Assembly (NCBI GenBank): GCA_022575985.1
Contig: JAKSXM010000234.1
Span: 1 to 64,000 of the forward strand
DNA length: 64,000 nucleotides
Origin: Anagrus nilaparvatae
Taxonomy: Eukaryota; Arthropoda; Insecta; Hymenoptera; Mymaridae
Direction: 5' to 3'
The notes under the pieces were generated by a model. The model ran no database searches. It was not told where the DNA came from and worked only from the letters and a program-made list of their open reading frames with translations. This document shows positions 24,849 through 37,500 of this stretch, one piece after another; the stretch's first letter is position 1, and each line of letters starts with the position of its first letter. The translations under genes and the position numbers were made by a program.

Positions 24849-27344
24849 ATGAAATGTTGTAATTTCAATTATTTTTATGCAATAATAGCATTGAAATATT
24901 ATTATTGAAATTAGCAGATTATTCCCAACTTAAATGTTCTCGAATACTGTCCTTTTTTATAGAAATGTTGTAATTTCAATTGTTTTTATGCAATAATGGC
25001 ATTGAATCATTAGTATTGAATTTAGTAAAATATACCCCACTTAAATGTTTTCAAATAATGACCTATTTTAGAGAAATTTTTTAATTTAATACATTTTTAT
25101 GCAATGATAGCATTGAAATATTAATATTGAATTTAGCAAAATAAACACCATTTTAAATGTTTTATATTACTGTCCTGTTTTATAACATTGAATTATTAGT
25201 ATTGAATTTAGCAAAATATACCCTACTTAAATGTTTTCGAATATTGTCCTCTTTTATAGAAATTTTGTAATTTCAGGTGTTTTTATGTCATAATAGCATT
25301 GAATTATTATTATGCAATTTAGCAAAATATTACCCACTTTAAATTTTTTTCCCCTGTTTTATAGAAAAGTTGAATTTTAATGTTTTTAAGCAATGATAGC
25401 ATTGAAATATTAGTATAGAATTTATCCGTACATATACTGCTAAATTCAATACTCAATACCCCACTTAAATTTTTTCAAATATTGTCCTGTTTTATAGAAA
25501 AGTTGTAATTTCATTTATTTTTATGCAATGATTACATTGAAATATTTGTATTGAATTTAGCAAAATAAATACCACTTAAATGTTTTCGAATATTGTCCTC
25601 TTTTATAGAAATTTTGTAATTTCAATTGTTTTTATGCAATAATAGCATTGAATTATTATTATTGAATTTAGCAGAATATTCCCCACTTAAATGTTCTCGA
25701 ATACTGTCCTGTTTTATAGAAATGTTGTAATTTTAATGGTTTTTATGCAATAATAGCATTGAATTATTAGTATTGAATTTAGTAAAATATACCCCACTTA
25801 AATGTTTTCGAATACGGTCCTGTTTTATAGAAATTTTGTAATTTCAAATATTTTTTTGCAATCTTAGCATTGAAATATTAGTATTCATTTTAGCAGAATA
25901 TTCCACATATAAATGTTCTCGAAAACTATCCTGTTTTATAGAAAAGTTGTAATTTCAATTATTTTTATACAATGATAGCATTGAAATATTAGTATCGAAT
26001 TTAGCAGAATATTCCCCACTTAAATGTTCTCGAATACTGTCCTGTTTTATAGAAATTTTCTAATTTTAATGGTTTTTATGCAATAATAGCATTGAATTAT
26101 TAGTAATGAATTTAGCAAAATATACCCAGTTTAAATGTTTTATAATACTGTCCTGTTTTATAGAAATGTTGTAATTTTAATGGTTTTTATGCAATAATAG
26201 CATTGAATTATTAGTATTGAATTTAGCAGAATATTCCCCACTTAAATGTTTTCGAAGACTGTCCTTTTTTATAGAAATTTTGTAATTTTAATGGTTTTTA
26301 TGCAATAATAGCATTGAATTATTAGTATTGAATTTAGCAAAAAAAAACCCCACTCAAATGTTTTCAAATATTGACCTCTTTTATAGAAATGTTGTAATTT
26401 CAGGTGTTTTTATGTCATAATAGCATTGAATTATTATTATGCAATTTAGCAACATATTACCCACTTTAAATTTTTTTCCCCTGTTTTATAGAAAAGTTAA
26501 ATTTTAATGTTTTTAAGCAATGATAGCATTGAAATATTAGTATAGAATTTATCCGTACATACTCGGTGATTCCGAGCGGGACGTATTGTTTGTTTTTCAA
26601 AGCGGCAAAGTTATTTGTCGATGCTTGGATCTGTGCCTGCTATTGTCCGTCAGAAAACAAACAATACGTCCCGCTCGGAATCACCGTGTATACTGCTAAA
26701 TTCAATACTCAATACCCCACTTAAATTTTTTCAAATATTGTCCAGTTTTATAGAAAAGTTGTAATTTCATTTATTTTTATGCAATGATTACATTGAAATA
26801 TTTGTATTGAATTTAGCAAAATAAATACCACTTAAATGTTTTCGAATATTGTCCTCTTTTATAGAAATATTGTAATTTCAATTGTTTTTATGCAACAATA
26901 TCATTGAATTATTATTATTGAATTTAGCAGAATATTCCCCACTTAAATGTTCTCGAATACTGTCCTGTTTTATAGGAATGTTGTAATTTTAATGGTTTTT
27001 ATGCAATAATAGCATTGAATTATTAGTATTGAATTTATTATAATAAACCCCACTTAAATGTTTTCAAATATTGACCACTTTTATAGAAATTTTGTAATGT
27101 AAAATATTTTTATTCAATGATAGCATTGAAATATTAGTATTGAATTTAGCAAAATAAACACTACTTAAATGTTTTCGAATATTGTCCTCTTTTATAGAAA
27201 TATTGTAATTTCAATTGTTTTTATGCAACAATATCATTGAATTATTATTATTGAATTTAGCAGAATATTCCCCACTTAAATGTTCTCGAATACTGTCCTT
27301 TTTTATAGAAATTTTGTAATTTCAATTGTTTTTATGAAATAATA
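24849..27344. repeat. Satellite array, ~111-bp monomer (left block)
   Basis: Roughly two dozen monomers, each with GAAATTTTGTAATTTCAAT, TTTTTATGCAATAATAGCATT, GAATTTAGCA and CCCCACTTAAATGTT segments. Spacing of the first two GAAATGTTG starts is 111 bp. A multi-monomer segment near 25,250-25,720 is repeated near 26,370-27,000, so longer blocks have been duplicated. The array is interrupted by a hairpin MITE (26,562) and by a LINE (27,355), after which it resumes. Confidence 0.9.
26562..26698. mobile_element. 137-bp hairpin MITE with TA target duplication
   Basis: Arms of ~35 bp (GGTGATTCCGAGCGGGACG... and its mirror) flank a ~50-base loop. The element runs CTCGGTGATTCC to GGAATCACCGTG, with TA on each side (26,560-61 and 26,699-700). 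The sister monomer at 25,429-25,440 reads GTACATATACTGC with no insert, which is exactly the sequence left after removing the element plus one TA. A TA target fits Tc1/mariner-type elements; no transposase is present. Confidence 0.92.
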
Positions 27345-27354
27345 GCATTTAATT

Positions 27355-29753
27355 TTTTTTTTTTTTTTTTTTTTTTTTTATGGGAAATATGTGAATCTTA
27401 CATCAGCCATGGAGTGTTTGCGGGCCTTAAAGACCCGCAAATTTCCATGACCGCCCAGTTGCACAAAGTGCACAACTGGGAGACCACCGACGAACGCGGT
27501 CGCCGGCTACGCCCCAGATTCTTACTGGATAAACACACTTTAAACCCCCTGCGCTTGTTTGTCCCAAACCGGAACTCCCTTTTCAGGTATAACTTCAGTT
27601 TGGGACGCGCAGCCTAGGCAACTGGCCGCTGCCTTCCCCCTGCCTAGTGACAGGAGAGCAATCTACGATAGAAAGCCCTCCTCCTTTTTCTTCAACAAGG
27701 TGGCCCTTACGTACTCTGCTACTTTGTTCCAGTTTTCGGAACTCCGTAGCATTTCCGGGACCCACCGTCTCCGGCCTCCAAATCGGGAAGGGCGGGCGCC
27801 CCCCCCGAGTAGCGAACACATTCGAAGAATGTGTGCTCTACTGTATCCTTCTCGCCTGGGCAGTGCAAGCACTCCTCTGTTGCCACCTTATGCCAATGCC
27901 TCAACATGACACGGAAATACCCGTGTCCGGTTAAGAACTGGGTAAGGTGGAAATCCACCTCCCCATGCTGTCGTCCCATCCATGCCTGCAGGTTTGAGAT
28001 CAGTCTGCGCGTCCATAGAGCATTCTTCTCTTGGTTCTTTTTCCATCGTTTATTCCATGCTTTCATAGAGTTGAAGCGGGCGCGAGTGGAAGCCACTTCG
28101 CGCTCATCTACGCTCTCGTAGATGAATTTCCGCTCCAACGCTAGCAGGTCGATGGGTATCACCGAAGCAACAACCTGGATCGCCTCGAGCGATACCGTAT
28201 GGTACGCGCAGGCGATCCTCACTGCCGCTTGCCTCTGTACAGACGATATCTTATGTCTGTACTTGGCAATTTCTGTGGTCTTCGCCCAGACTTCTGATCC
28301 GTAAAGCAGGACAGAGTTGACGACTGACATCAGGAGCCTTCGCTTCCCTGGTTTGGGTCCCCCAATGTTGGCCATGAGCCTTGACAGGGAGGATGCGACC
28401 GACGCTGCCTTTTCACACGACCTCTGAAATTGCTCCCAGAAGGTCAGCTTGTTATCAAGCTGAACTCCCAGGTATTTCACCGATGTTCTGGTTCGGATCG
28501 TGTGAGGGTTTCCGCCGTCGTCGATAATTACATCGAAGTCGGTGGGAACCCTTCGACGGGTCAGCAGTACAATCTCCGTTTTTGGGATCGCAAGCTGGAG
28601 CCCGTGATCGCCCATCCAGAGGTTGATCCGTCTCATGACTAGATTCAACCTCTCCTGGGTCACTTCCATGTCCCTGCCAGTTATGGTCAGGGCCACGTCG
28701 TCGGCGTACCCGATCAGGGAAACTCCTTCCGGGAGGTGGACGCGCAACAAGCCATCGTAAAAGGCATTCCACAGGTCCGGTCCAAGAACCGAGCCCTGCG
28801 CGATGCCTGCACTCAAAACCCTTTCACGCCTTCCATCGAGCGTGTCGTAGAGCAGTCTCCGGTCCCGCAGGTAATCCTTTAGTACGTTACCCAGATAGCT
28901 GGGTATCTGGAAATCGTACTCGAGAGACCGGATCATGTCATCCCACCTGGCCGAGTTGAAAGCGTTTTTGACGTCCAGCGTTACCAGAAGGACGTCCTTG
29001 CGAATTGCAGGCCGCTTTTCCCTCTCAGCCTTTACGGTATCCACGACACGCCGGATGGCGTCTATCGTGGAATGCCCTTCACGAAAGCCATGCTGCTCCT
29101 CGGAGAGACCACCGCCCTCCTCGATTGCCCTTCTGAGCCTTGCCCGGAGCATACTCTCCATCACCTTACCAATGGTATTTAACATACACAAAGGTCTGTA
29201 AGATGATGGAGAGTCCGGGGCTCCTCCCTTGCCCTTGTTCAAGAGCACGAGACGTGCCACCTTCCACTGCTTTGGGAACACTCCAGCCACCAAACACGCA
29301 TTGAACATGTTTAACAGGATACCAGGGATTACTTTAACCGCTCTTTTGAGCACTTCCGCTGGTATCCCGTCCGGCCCCGGCGCCTTACCATTTTTCATGG
29401 CCTTTATGGCCTTGACCATCTCGCCTTCGCTGAACAGCGGCACTTCCTCCCTGGGTATCACCTCAACCGGGTTTTCCCGGATGGGGCCTTTCAGGGAAGA
29501 GAGCACCGACGATCCGTTCAGTCGACGCCGCGTCCATCATGTTGTCGGACCCCCGGTTTAACTTGCCCATTACGACTTTGTAACCTAGGCCCCAGGGGTC
29601 CTTGTTTACATCATCGCGTAATGAACACAGACATCGGGCCTTGCTTTGACGGATGGCCTTGGCCAGCCGGTGTTTGGCGTCCTTGTGTTCCTGAGAAAGC
29701 ACGGCAGCCTCAGGTCTGTCCCGCGCTCTTTGCGCCTTTCGTCGTGTCCTGTG
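27355..29753 (-). mobile_element. 5'-truncated R1-clade-like non-LTR retrotransposon
   Basis: A GC-rich island inserted in the 111-bp satellite. Its 3' end on the minus strand is a ~25-base A tract (T run at 27,355-27,379), and GCATTTAATT is duplicated at both ends (27,345-27,354 and 29,754-29,763), the target-site duplication of target-primed reverse transcription. It keeps the linker, reverse transcriptase and C-terminal zinc-knuckle region but has lost the gag-like ORF1 and the endonuclease. Two frameshifts make it inactive. The strong difference in base composition from its surroundings shows recent arrival relative to local mutation pressure. Confidence 0.93.
27669..29753 (-). pseudogene. 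Reverse transcriptase of R1-like LINE (frameshifted, endonuclease missing)
   Basis: Three minus-strand frames together give the C-terminal two thirds of an ORF2 protein. The first (to ~29,463) has the Arg/Lys-rich linker, including WGLGYKVVMGKLN. The second (595 codons, 29,506-27,719) has KAPGPDG at residues 41-47, LDVKNAF with a catalytic Asp at 178, GIAQGSVLGP near 234-243, the YADD catalytic box at 267-270 and a CX2CX8HX4C knuckle near residue 550. The third carries the terminal VPEMLRSSENW segment. The first break lies near 29,465-29,500; the second is at an eight-C run (27,799-27,806). The enzyme family copies its own RNA into the chromosome; this copy cannot make a full protein. R1 clade is inferred from the linker, the YADD box and the C-terminal knuckle. 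Confidence 0.9.
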
Positions 29754-30192
29754 GCATTTAATTATTAGTATTGAATTTAGCAGAATATTCCCCACTTAAA
29801 TGTTTTCGAAGACTGTCCTTTTTTATAGAAATTTTGTAATTTTAATGGTTTTTATGCAATAATAGCATTGAATTATTAGTATTGAATTTAGCAAAAAAAC
29901 CCCACTCAAATGTTTTCAAATATTGACCTCTTTTATAGAAATTTTGTAATGTAAAATATTTTTATGCAATGATAGCATTGAAATATTAGTATTGAATTAA
30001 GCAAAATAAACACCACTTTAATTTTTTTTTCCCTTTTTTTATAAAAAAGTTATAATTTCAATTGTTTTTATACAATGATAGCATTGAAATATTAGTATTA
30101 AATTTAGCAGAATATGCCCCTCTTAAATGTTTTCGAATACTGTCCTGTTTTATAGAAATGTTGTAATTTTAATGGTTTTTATGCAATAATAG
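29754..30192. repeat. Satellite array, ~111-bp monomer (right block)
   Basis: Continuation of the array beyond the LINE, about four monomers. It ends abruptly at 30,192 (ATGCAATAATAGG), followed by ~45 bases of transition and then the second satellite. Confidence 0.9.
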
Positions 30193-30234
30193 GGGTATAT
30201 TTTTATACAATCATCCTCTCACTTATGAAAGTTT

Positions 30235-31195
30235 TATAATGAAAATTTCATAAAATTTCATTCGTTTGTTTTAAATTTGAAATAATGAAAGTTTTCAAAA
30301 TAAATATTTAAACTCGATATAAAAAAAATTTTCAAAAACAATATTTCATTGCAAAAGTTATATAGATTGTAAAAAATTTAGAAATTAAAAAATTAAAAAA
30401 TTAAAAAATTTAAGAATTAAAAAATTTCATAAAATTTCATTCGTTTGTCTTAAACATGAAAAAATAAAAATTTCAAAAAAAAATCTTTTATTGCAAAAGT
30501 TATATTGATTGTCCAAAACTTTATAAATTTTATAAAATTTCATTTGTGTGTTTTAAAACCGAAATAAAGAAATTTTCAATAAAAATATTTTATTGCAAAA
30601 ATCATATTGATTGTCCAAAAATTTTTAAATTTCATAATATTTCATTTCTGTGTTTTAAAAAACGAAATATAGAAATTTCCTAAAAAAATATTTTATTGCA
30701 AGTCATATTGATTGTCTAAAAGTTTATAAATTTCATAATAATTCATTTCTGAGTTTTAAACACGAAATAATAAAAATTTTCAAAAAAAATATTTTATTGC
30801 AAAAGTTATATGGATTGTAAAAAATTAAAAAATTAAAAAATTAAAATATTAAAAAATTAAAAAATTAAAAAATTTAAGAATTAAAAAATTTCATAAAATT
30901 TCATTCGTTTGTCTTAAACATGAAAAAATAAAAATTTCAAAAAAAAATCTTTTATTGCAAAAGTCATATTGATTGTCCAAAAGTTTATAAATTTCATAAT
31001 ATTTCATTTCTGTGTTTTAAACAGGAAATAAATAAATTTATTAAAAAAATATTTTATTGCAAAAGTCATACTGATTGACCAAAAGTTTATAAATTTCATA
31101 ATATTTCATTTCTGTGTTTTAAACAGGAAATAAATAAATTTATTAAAAAAATATTTTATTTCAAAAGTCATACTGAGTGTCCGAAACTTTATAAA
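30235..31195. repeat. Second satellite, ~102-bp monomer (left block)
   Basis: About nine monomers of the family that dominates 34.5-47.2 kb (TTCATAATATTTCATTTCTG, GTGTTTTAAACACGAAATAA, ATTTTATTGCAAAAGTCATA, TTGATTGTCCAAAA). They include AATTAAAAAATTAAAAA microsatellite patches. More diverged than the right block, as expected for an array edge. Confidence 0.9.
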
Positions 31196-34100
31196 GGCTA
31201 TTGCCGGATAAATATAGTGATTTGGCCCCCCTCCCCAATCTCAAAAAAATTATTTGCATCCGAAAAATATTATAAAAACTAACCGATCGCCGTTGGAATT
31301 AGCTTCCTAGCCCATATTAGGCGCTCTTAAACCTTAAAAAACCTTAAAAATCGTGTTTTTTTGCGTTTTTTTTTTTGTTTCTCTCCGCACTGTGTCGAGC
31401 TATTAATCTGAAAGTTGCGTAGAAAAAAAGGGCACAGAGTGTATTTTCAATCTTCATTGGTTTTAGACCTTTAAGACCATTTTAAGACCCCGAAAATTTA
31501 TTTTTAATTTTCTAAAAATTTGTTTTTTGAGCATAAAAAAAAAATAACCAGCGTTAAATTTCTTCAAACTGACCTAAAAAGTTGAAAAAAAGTATATTTT
31601 ACTGATATCAGTCTTGTCCTAGAGGGGGGAGCTCATCTCCACACCTTCAAAACTCAAAAAACGCGTTTTTTTGCCTCTACACGATTAAAATGCAATAGAA
31701 TTGGAAAAATTCGTTTTGGAACCTCCCTAAATCTTTTTGAGCATCTATTTATACATTTTATCTAAAATATATTTCATTAATTATGGTTTTTAGACCCTTA
31801 TGACCACTCAAGACCACCTTAAGAGCCCAAAAATGGATTTTACATTTTCGAAAAATCAGTTTTTTTGAAATTAAAAAATTATACCTGCCTTTAATTCTTT
31901 CAAATTGGACTAAAAAGGCAAAGAAAATTATTTTTTAACGATATCAGTCCTGTCCTGGAGGGGGAGCTCATCCCCAACCCTTGAAAACTCTAAAAACGCG
32001 TTTCTTTGCCCCTACACGATTAACCCATTAATTCCTAAGAAGAAACTGCATTTGACAGAGCTGTAAAACCTATTCCATTTAGAGCATTTGACTCAAATTA
32101 GTAAAATAAAACACAAAAAAAATTTCAAAATGGCGGACATTTATAAATGGCGGACTAATATGGTGGTCAGAAAAAATTAAATTTTGATATTTTTTGATAA
32201 AAATTTGTGTGAATGGTATTTTTTGGGTGCTAATTACGAATATATAGTTATTTATCAAAAATTTTTAAATGGCGGAACCAATATGGTCGTTGAAAAACTC
32301 GATATTTCGAGATTTTTGACGATTTTGAGCCTGAGCAGAAACTGTAAGTTATATAACCATAAAACCGGTTTCATTTAGGGCATCTAAACATGTAATGTGA
32401 AAAAATAATTATTTATCTATCTATTTTTCAAAAACTCAAAATGGCGAGACTAAGAAGAAACTGTAAGTTTCTTCTGTGTCCGCTATATTGATCGGCCATT
32501 TTGAATTTTAATAAATAATTTTCATTTTTTCATATAACATGTTTAAATGCCCTAAATAAAACCGGTTTTACGCTTATACTATTTACAGTTTCTTCTCAGG
32601 CTCAAAATCGTCAAAAATCTCGAAATTTCGCATTTTTCAGTAGCCACATTAGATCCGCCATTTTGAGTTTTTGAAAAATAGATAGACCTTCGTAATGAGC
32701 ATCCAAAAAATACCCTGTACACAAATTTTGACCAAAAAATAACGAAATTTAGTTTTTCGTGTCCGCCATCTTTATCTACCATTTTCAATTTTTTTCGAAA
32801 AAAATTTATATTTTTACATAAAATGTTTAAATGCCCTAACTGAAACCGGTTTTATGGTTATATAACTTACAGATTCTGCTCAGGCTTAAAATCGTCAAAA
32901 ATCTCGAAATTTTGAGTTTTGCGACTGCCATATTGGTTCCGCCATTTAAAAATTTTTGATAAATAACTATATATTCGTAATTAGCACCCAAAAAAATACC
33001 ATTCACACAAATTTTTATCAAAAAATATCAAAATTTAATTTTTTCTGACCACCATATTTGTAATATTTTGGAGGAAATATTTGTGGAAATTGTAGGAAAA
33101 TTGGTTTGGGTTTATAAATAAATTCACACGTGATTAAAATAATAAAATAATTATTAAAACGCACTTATTGAATGTATTATATACAAATAATTAAATGTTA
33201 GATTAGTGGACTGTATAAATATAGTTATTGATCGCTGGCGTTAAAGAAAAATGAATTGATTTGAATTAATTAAATTAAATTTAAGCACTGTTTTTAGTTC
33301 TATGATAACTTTATGTTTAATACGCTGGGCGGTGCATGACTAAAATTGTCTTACGAGCGCGACCGCCGACGCGACCACAGAATGAGAGCATGAATCGGTT
33401 TTATAGAACCGGTGAAAGTTTAACGTGAGAGAAGGGGCCCTAAAACGGGGGGCCGATAAATCAAATAATTACAATATCACGTAAAACATTATTTACCGCG
33501 AATATTCAACATGAAAAAATAGAAAAATATAATTTTATAGCTATTGGCCGCAACAATATTAGTCCGCTATTTATAAATGTCCGCCATTTTGAAATTTTTT
33601 TTGTGTTTTATTTTACTAATTTGAGTCTAATGCTCTAAATGGAATAGATTTTACAGCTCTGTCAAATGCAGTTTCTTCTTAGGAATTAATGGGTTAATCG
33701 TGTGTAGGGGCAAAGAAACGCGTTTTTTGAGTTTTCAAGGGGTGGGGATGAGCTCCCCCTCCAGGACAGGACTGATATCGTTAAAAAATAATTTTCTTTG
33801 ACTTTTTAGTCCAATTTGAAAGAATTAAAGGCAGGTATAATTTTTTAATTTCAAAAAAACTGATTTTTCGAAAATGTAAAATCAATTTTTGGGCTCTTAA
33901 GGTGGTCTTGAGTGGTCATAAGGGTCTAAAAACCATAATTAATGAAATATATTTTAGATAAAATGTATAAATAGATGCTCAAAAAGATTTAGGGAGGTTC
34001 CAAAACGAATTTTTCCAATTCTATTGCATTTTAATCGTGTAGAGGCAAAAAACGCGTTTTTTGAGTTTTGAAGGTGTGGAGATGAGCTCCCCCTCTAGGA

Positions 34101-34519
34101 CAAGACTGATATCAGTAAAATATACTTTTTTTCAGCTTTTTAGGTCAGTTTGAAGAAATTTAACGCTGGTTATTTTTTTTTATGCTCAAAAAACCAATTT
34201 TTCGAAAATTAAAAATAAATTTTCGGGGTCTTAAAATGGTCTTAAAGGTCTAAAACCAATGAAAATTGAAAATACACTCTGTGCCCTTTTTTTCTACGCA
34301 ACTTTCAGATTAATAGCTCAACACAGTGCGGAGAAGAACAAAAAAAAAACGCAAAAAAACACGATTTTTAAGGTTTTTTAAGGTTTAAGGGCGCCTAATA
34401 TGGGCTAGGAAGCTAATTCCAACGGCGATCGGTTAGTTTTTATAATACTTTTCGGATGCAAATAATTTTTTTGAGATTAGGGAGGGGGGCCAAATCACTA
34501 TATTTATCCGGCAATAGCC
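31196..34519. repeat. 3.3-kb palindrome inserted in the satellite without target duplication
   Basis: The element begins GGCTATTGCCGGATAAATAT and ends with the exact mirror. Outer arms run to about 32,165 and 33,565. Within them is an inner palindrome (32,130-32,390 versus 32,820-33,060, centre ~32,600), and a solo LTR sits in the right part. The left flank ends ACTTTATAAA and the right flank begins TTTCATAAAA; an uninterrupted monomer near 36,066-36,090 reads ACTTTATAAATTTCATAAAA. Insertion therefore occurred between A and T with no duplicated bases. Without the LTR and its duplication it is ~2.8 kb. No transposase or replication protein is encoded. Confidence 0.92.
33059..33555. mobile_element. 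Solo LTR (497 bp) with 5-bp target duplication
   Basis: Starts TGTAATATTTTGG and ends GGCCGCAACA, so it has the TG...CA ends of an LTR. ATATT flanks it on both sides (33,054-58 and 33,556-60). The other arm of the host palindrome keeps the empty site (mirror of CCACCATATTAGTCC at ~32,155-32,170). Internally it has a TATAAATA box near 33,212 and a GC-richer segment with a GGTTTTATAGAACC hairpin. A 5-bp duplication fits Gypsy or BEL/Pao-type elements; with no coding region the family is open. It formed by recombination between the two LTRs of a former element. Confidence 0.88.
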
Positions 34520-37500
34520 TTTCATAAAATTTCATTTGTGTGTTTTAAAACCGAAATAAAGAAATTTTCAATAAAAATATTTTATTGCAAAAGTCATATT
34601 GATTGTCCAAAACTTTATAAATTTTATAAAATTTAATTAGTGTGTTTTAAACAGGAAATAAATAAATTTATTTAAAAATATTTTATTGCAAGTCATACTG
34701 AGTGTCCAAAAATTTTTAAATTTCATAATATTTCATTTCTGTGTTTTAAAAACGAAATATAGAAATTTCCTAAAAAAATATTTTATGGCAAAAGTCATAT
34801 TGATTGACCAAAAGTTTATAAATTTCATAATATTTCATTTCTGTGTTTTAAACAGGAAATAAATAAATTTATTAAAAAAATATTTTATTGCAAAAGTCAT
34901 ACTGAGTGTCCAAAAATTTTTAAATTTCATAATATTTCATTTCTTTGTTTTAAACACGAAATAAATAAATTTCTAAAAAAAATATTGTATTTCAAAAGTT
35001 ATATTGATTGTCCAAAACTTTATAAATTTTATAAAATTTCATTAGTGTGTTTTAAACACGAAATAAATAAATTTCTTAGAAAAATATTTTATTGCAAAAG
35101 TTATATTGATTGTCCAAAACTTTATAAATTTTATAAAATTTCATTTGTGTGTTTTAAAACCGAAATAAAGAAATTTTCAATAAAAATATTTTATTGCAAA
35201 AGTCATATTGATTGTCCAAAAATTTTTAAATTTCATAATATTTCATTTCTGTGTTTTAAAAACGAAATATAGAAATTTCCTAAAAAAATATTTTATTGCA
35301 AAAGTCATATTAATTGTCCAAAAGTTTATAAATTTCATAATATTTCATTTCTGTGTTTTAAACAGGAAATAAATAAATTTATTAAAAAAATATTTTATTG
35401 CAAAAGTCATACTGAGTGTCTAAAAGTTTATAAATTTCATAATATTTCATTTCTTTGTTTTAAACACGAAATAAATAAATTTCTTAAAAAAATATTGTAT
35501 TTCAAAAGTTATATTGATTGTCCAAAACTTTATAAATTTTATAAAATTTCATTAGTGTGTTTTAAACACGAAATAAATAAATTTTCAATAAAAATATTTT
35601 ATTGCAAAAGTCATATTGATTGTCCAAAAGTTTATAAATTTTATAAAATTTCATTTGTGTGTTTTAAAACCGAAATAAAGAAATTTTCAATAAAAATATT
35701 TTATTGCAAAAGTCATATTGATTGTCTAAAAGTTTATAAATTTCATAATATTTCATTTCTGTGTTTTAAACACGAAATAATAAAAATTTTCAAAAAAAAT
35801 ATTTTATTGCAAAAGTTATATGGATTGTAAAAAATTAAAAAATTAAAAAATTAAAAAATTTAAGAATTAAAAAATTTCATAAAATTTCATTCGTTTGTCT
35901 TAAACATGAAAAAATAAAAATTTCCTAAAAAAATATTTTATTGCAAGTCATATTGATTGTCTAAAAGTTTATAAATTTCATAATATTTCATTTCTGTGTT
36001 TTAAACAGGAAATAAATAAATTTATTAAAAAAATATTTTATTGCAAAAGTCATACTGAGTGTCCGAAACTTTATAAATTTCATAAAATTTCATTTGTGTG
36101 TTTTAAAACCGAAATAAAGAAATTTTCAATAAAAATATTTTATTGCAAAAGTCATATTGATTGTCCAAAGCTTTATAAATTTTATAAAATTTAATTAGTG
36201 TGTTTTAAAACCGAAATAAAGAAATTTTCTATAAAAATATTTTATTGCAATAGTCATATTGATTGTCCAAAACTTTATAAATTTTATAAAATTTCATTTG
36301 TGTGTTTTAAAACCGAAATAAAGAAATTTTCAATAAAAATATTTTATTGCAAAAGTCATATTGATTATCTAAAAGTTTATAAATTTCATAATATTTCATT
36401 TCTGTGTTTTAAACACGAAATAATAAAAATTTTCAAAAAAAATATTTTATTGCAAAAGTTATATGGATTGTAAAAAATTAAAAAATTAAAAAATTAAAAA
36501 ATTAAAAAATTTAAGAATTAAAAAATTTCATAAAATTTCATTCGTTTGTCTTAAACATGAAAAAATAAAAATTTCAAAAAAAAATATTTTATTGCAAAAG
36601 TCATATTGATTGTCCAAAACTTTATAAATTTTATAAAATTTAATTAGTGTGTTTTAAACAGGAAATAAATAAATTTATTAAAAAAATATTTTATTGCAAG
36701 TCATACTGAGTGTCCAAAAATTTTTAAATTTCATAATATTTCATTTCTGTGTTTTAAAAACGAAATATAGAAATTTCCTAAAAAAATATTTTATGGCAAA
36801 AGTCATATTGATTGACCAAAAGTTTATAAATTTCATAATATTTCATTTCTGTGTTTTAAACAGGAAATAAATAAATTTATTAAAAAAATATTTTATTGCA
36901 AAAGTCATACTGAGTGTCCAAAAATTTTTAAATTTCATAATATTTCATTTCTTTGTTTTAAACACGAAATAAATAAATTTCTAAAAAAAATATTGTATTT
37001 CAAAAGTTATATTGATTGTCCAAAACTTTATAAATTTTATAAAATTTCATTAGTGTGTTTTAAACACGAAATAAATAAATTTCTTAGAAAAATATTTTAT
37101 TGCAAAAGTTATATTGATTGTCCAAAACTTTATAAATTTTATAAAATTTCATTTGTGTGTTTTAAAACCGAAATAAAGAAATTTTCAATAAAAATATTTT
37201 ATTGCAAAAGTCATATTGATTGTCCAAAAATTTTTAAATTTCATAATATTTCATTTCTGTGTTTTAAAAACGAAATATAGAAATTTCCTAAAAAAATATT
37301 TTATTGCAAAAGTCATATTAATTGTCCAAAAGTTTATAAATTTCATAATATTTCATTTCTGTGTTTTAAACAGGAAATAAATAAATTTATTAAAAAAATA
37401 TTTTATTGCAAAAGTCATACTGAGTGTCTAAAAGTTTATAAATTTCATAATATTTCATTTCTTTGTTTTAAACACGAAATAAATAAATTTCTTAAAAAAA

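Noticed and set aside
27414..29561. Several plus-strand frames in the GC-rich 27.4-29.6 kb block
   Set aside because: They are antisense to the reverse transcriptase, which has all expected motifs on the minus strand.
24849..30192. Regularly spaced repeats resembling a CRISPR array
   Set aside because: Whole ~111-bp monomers are repeated with no variable spacers, in a eukaryotic context.
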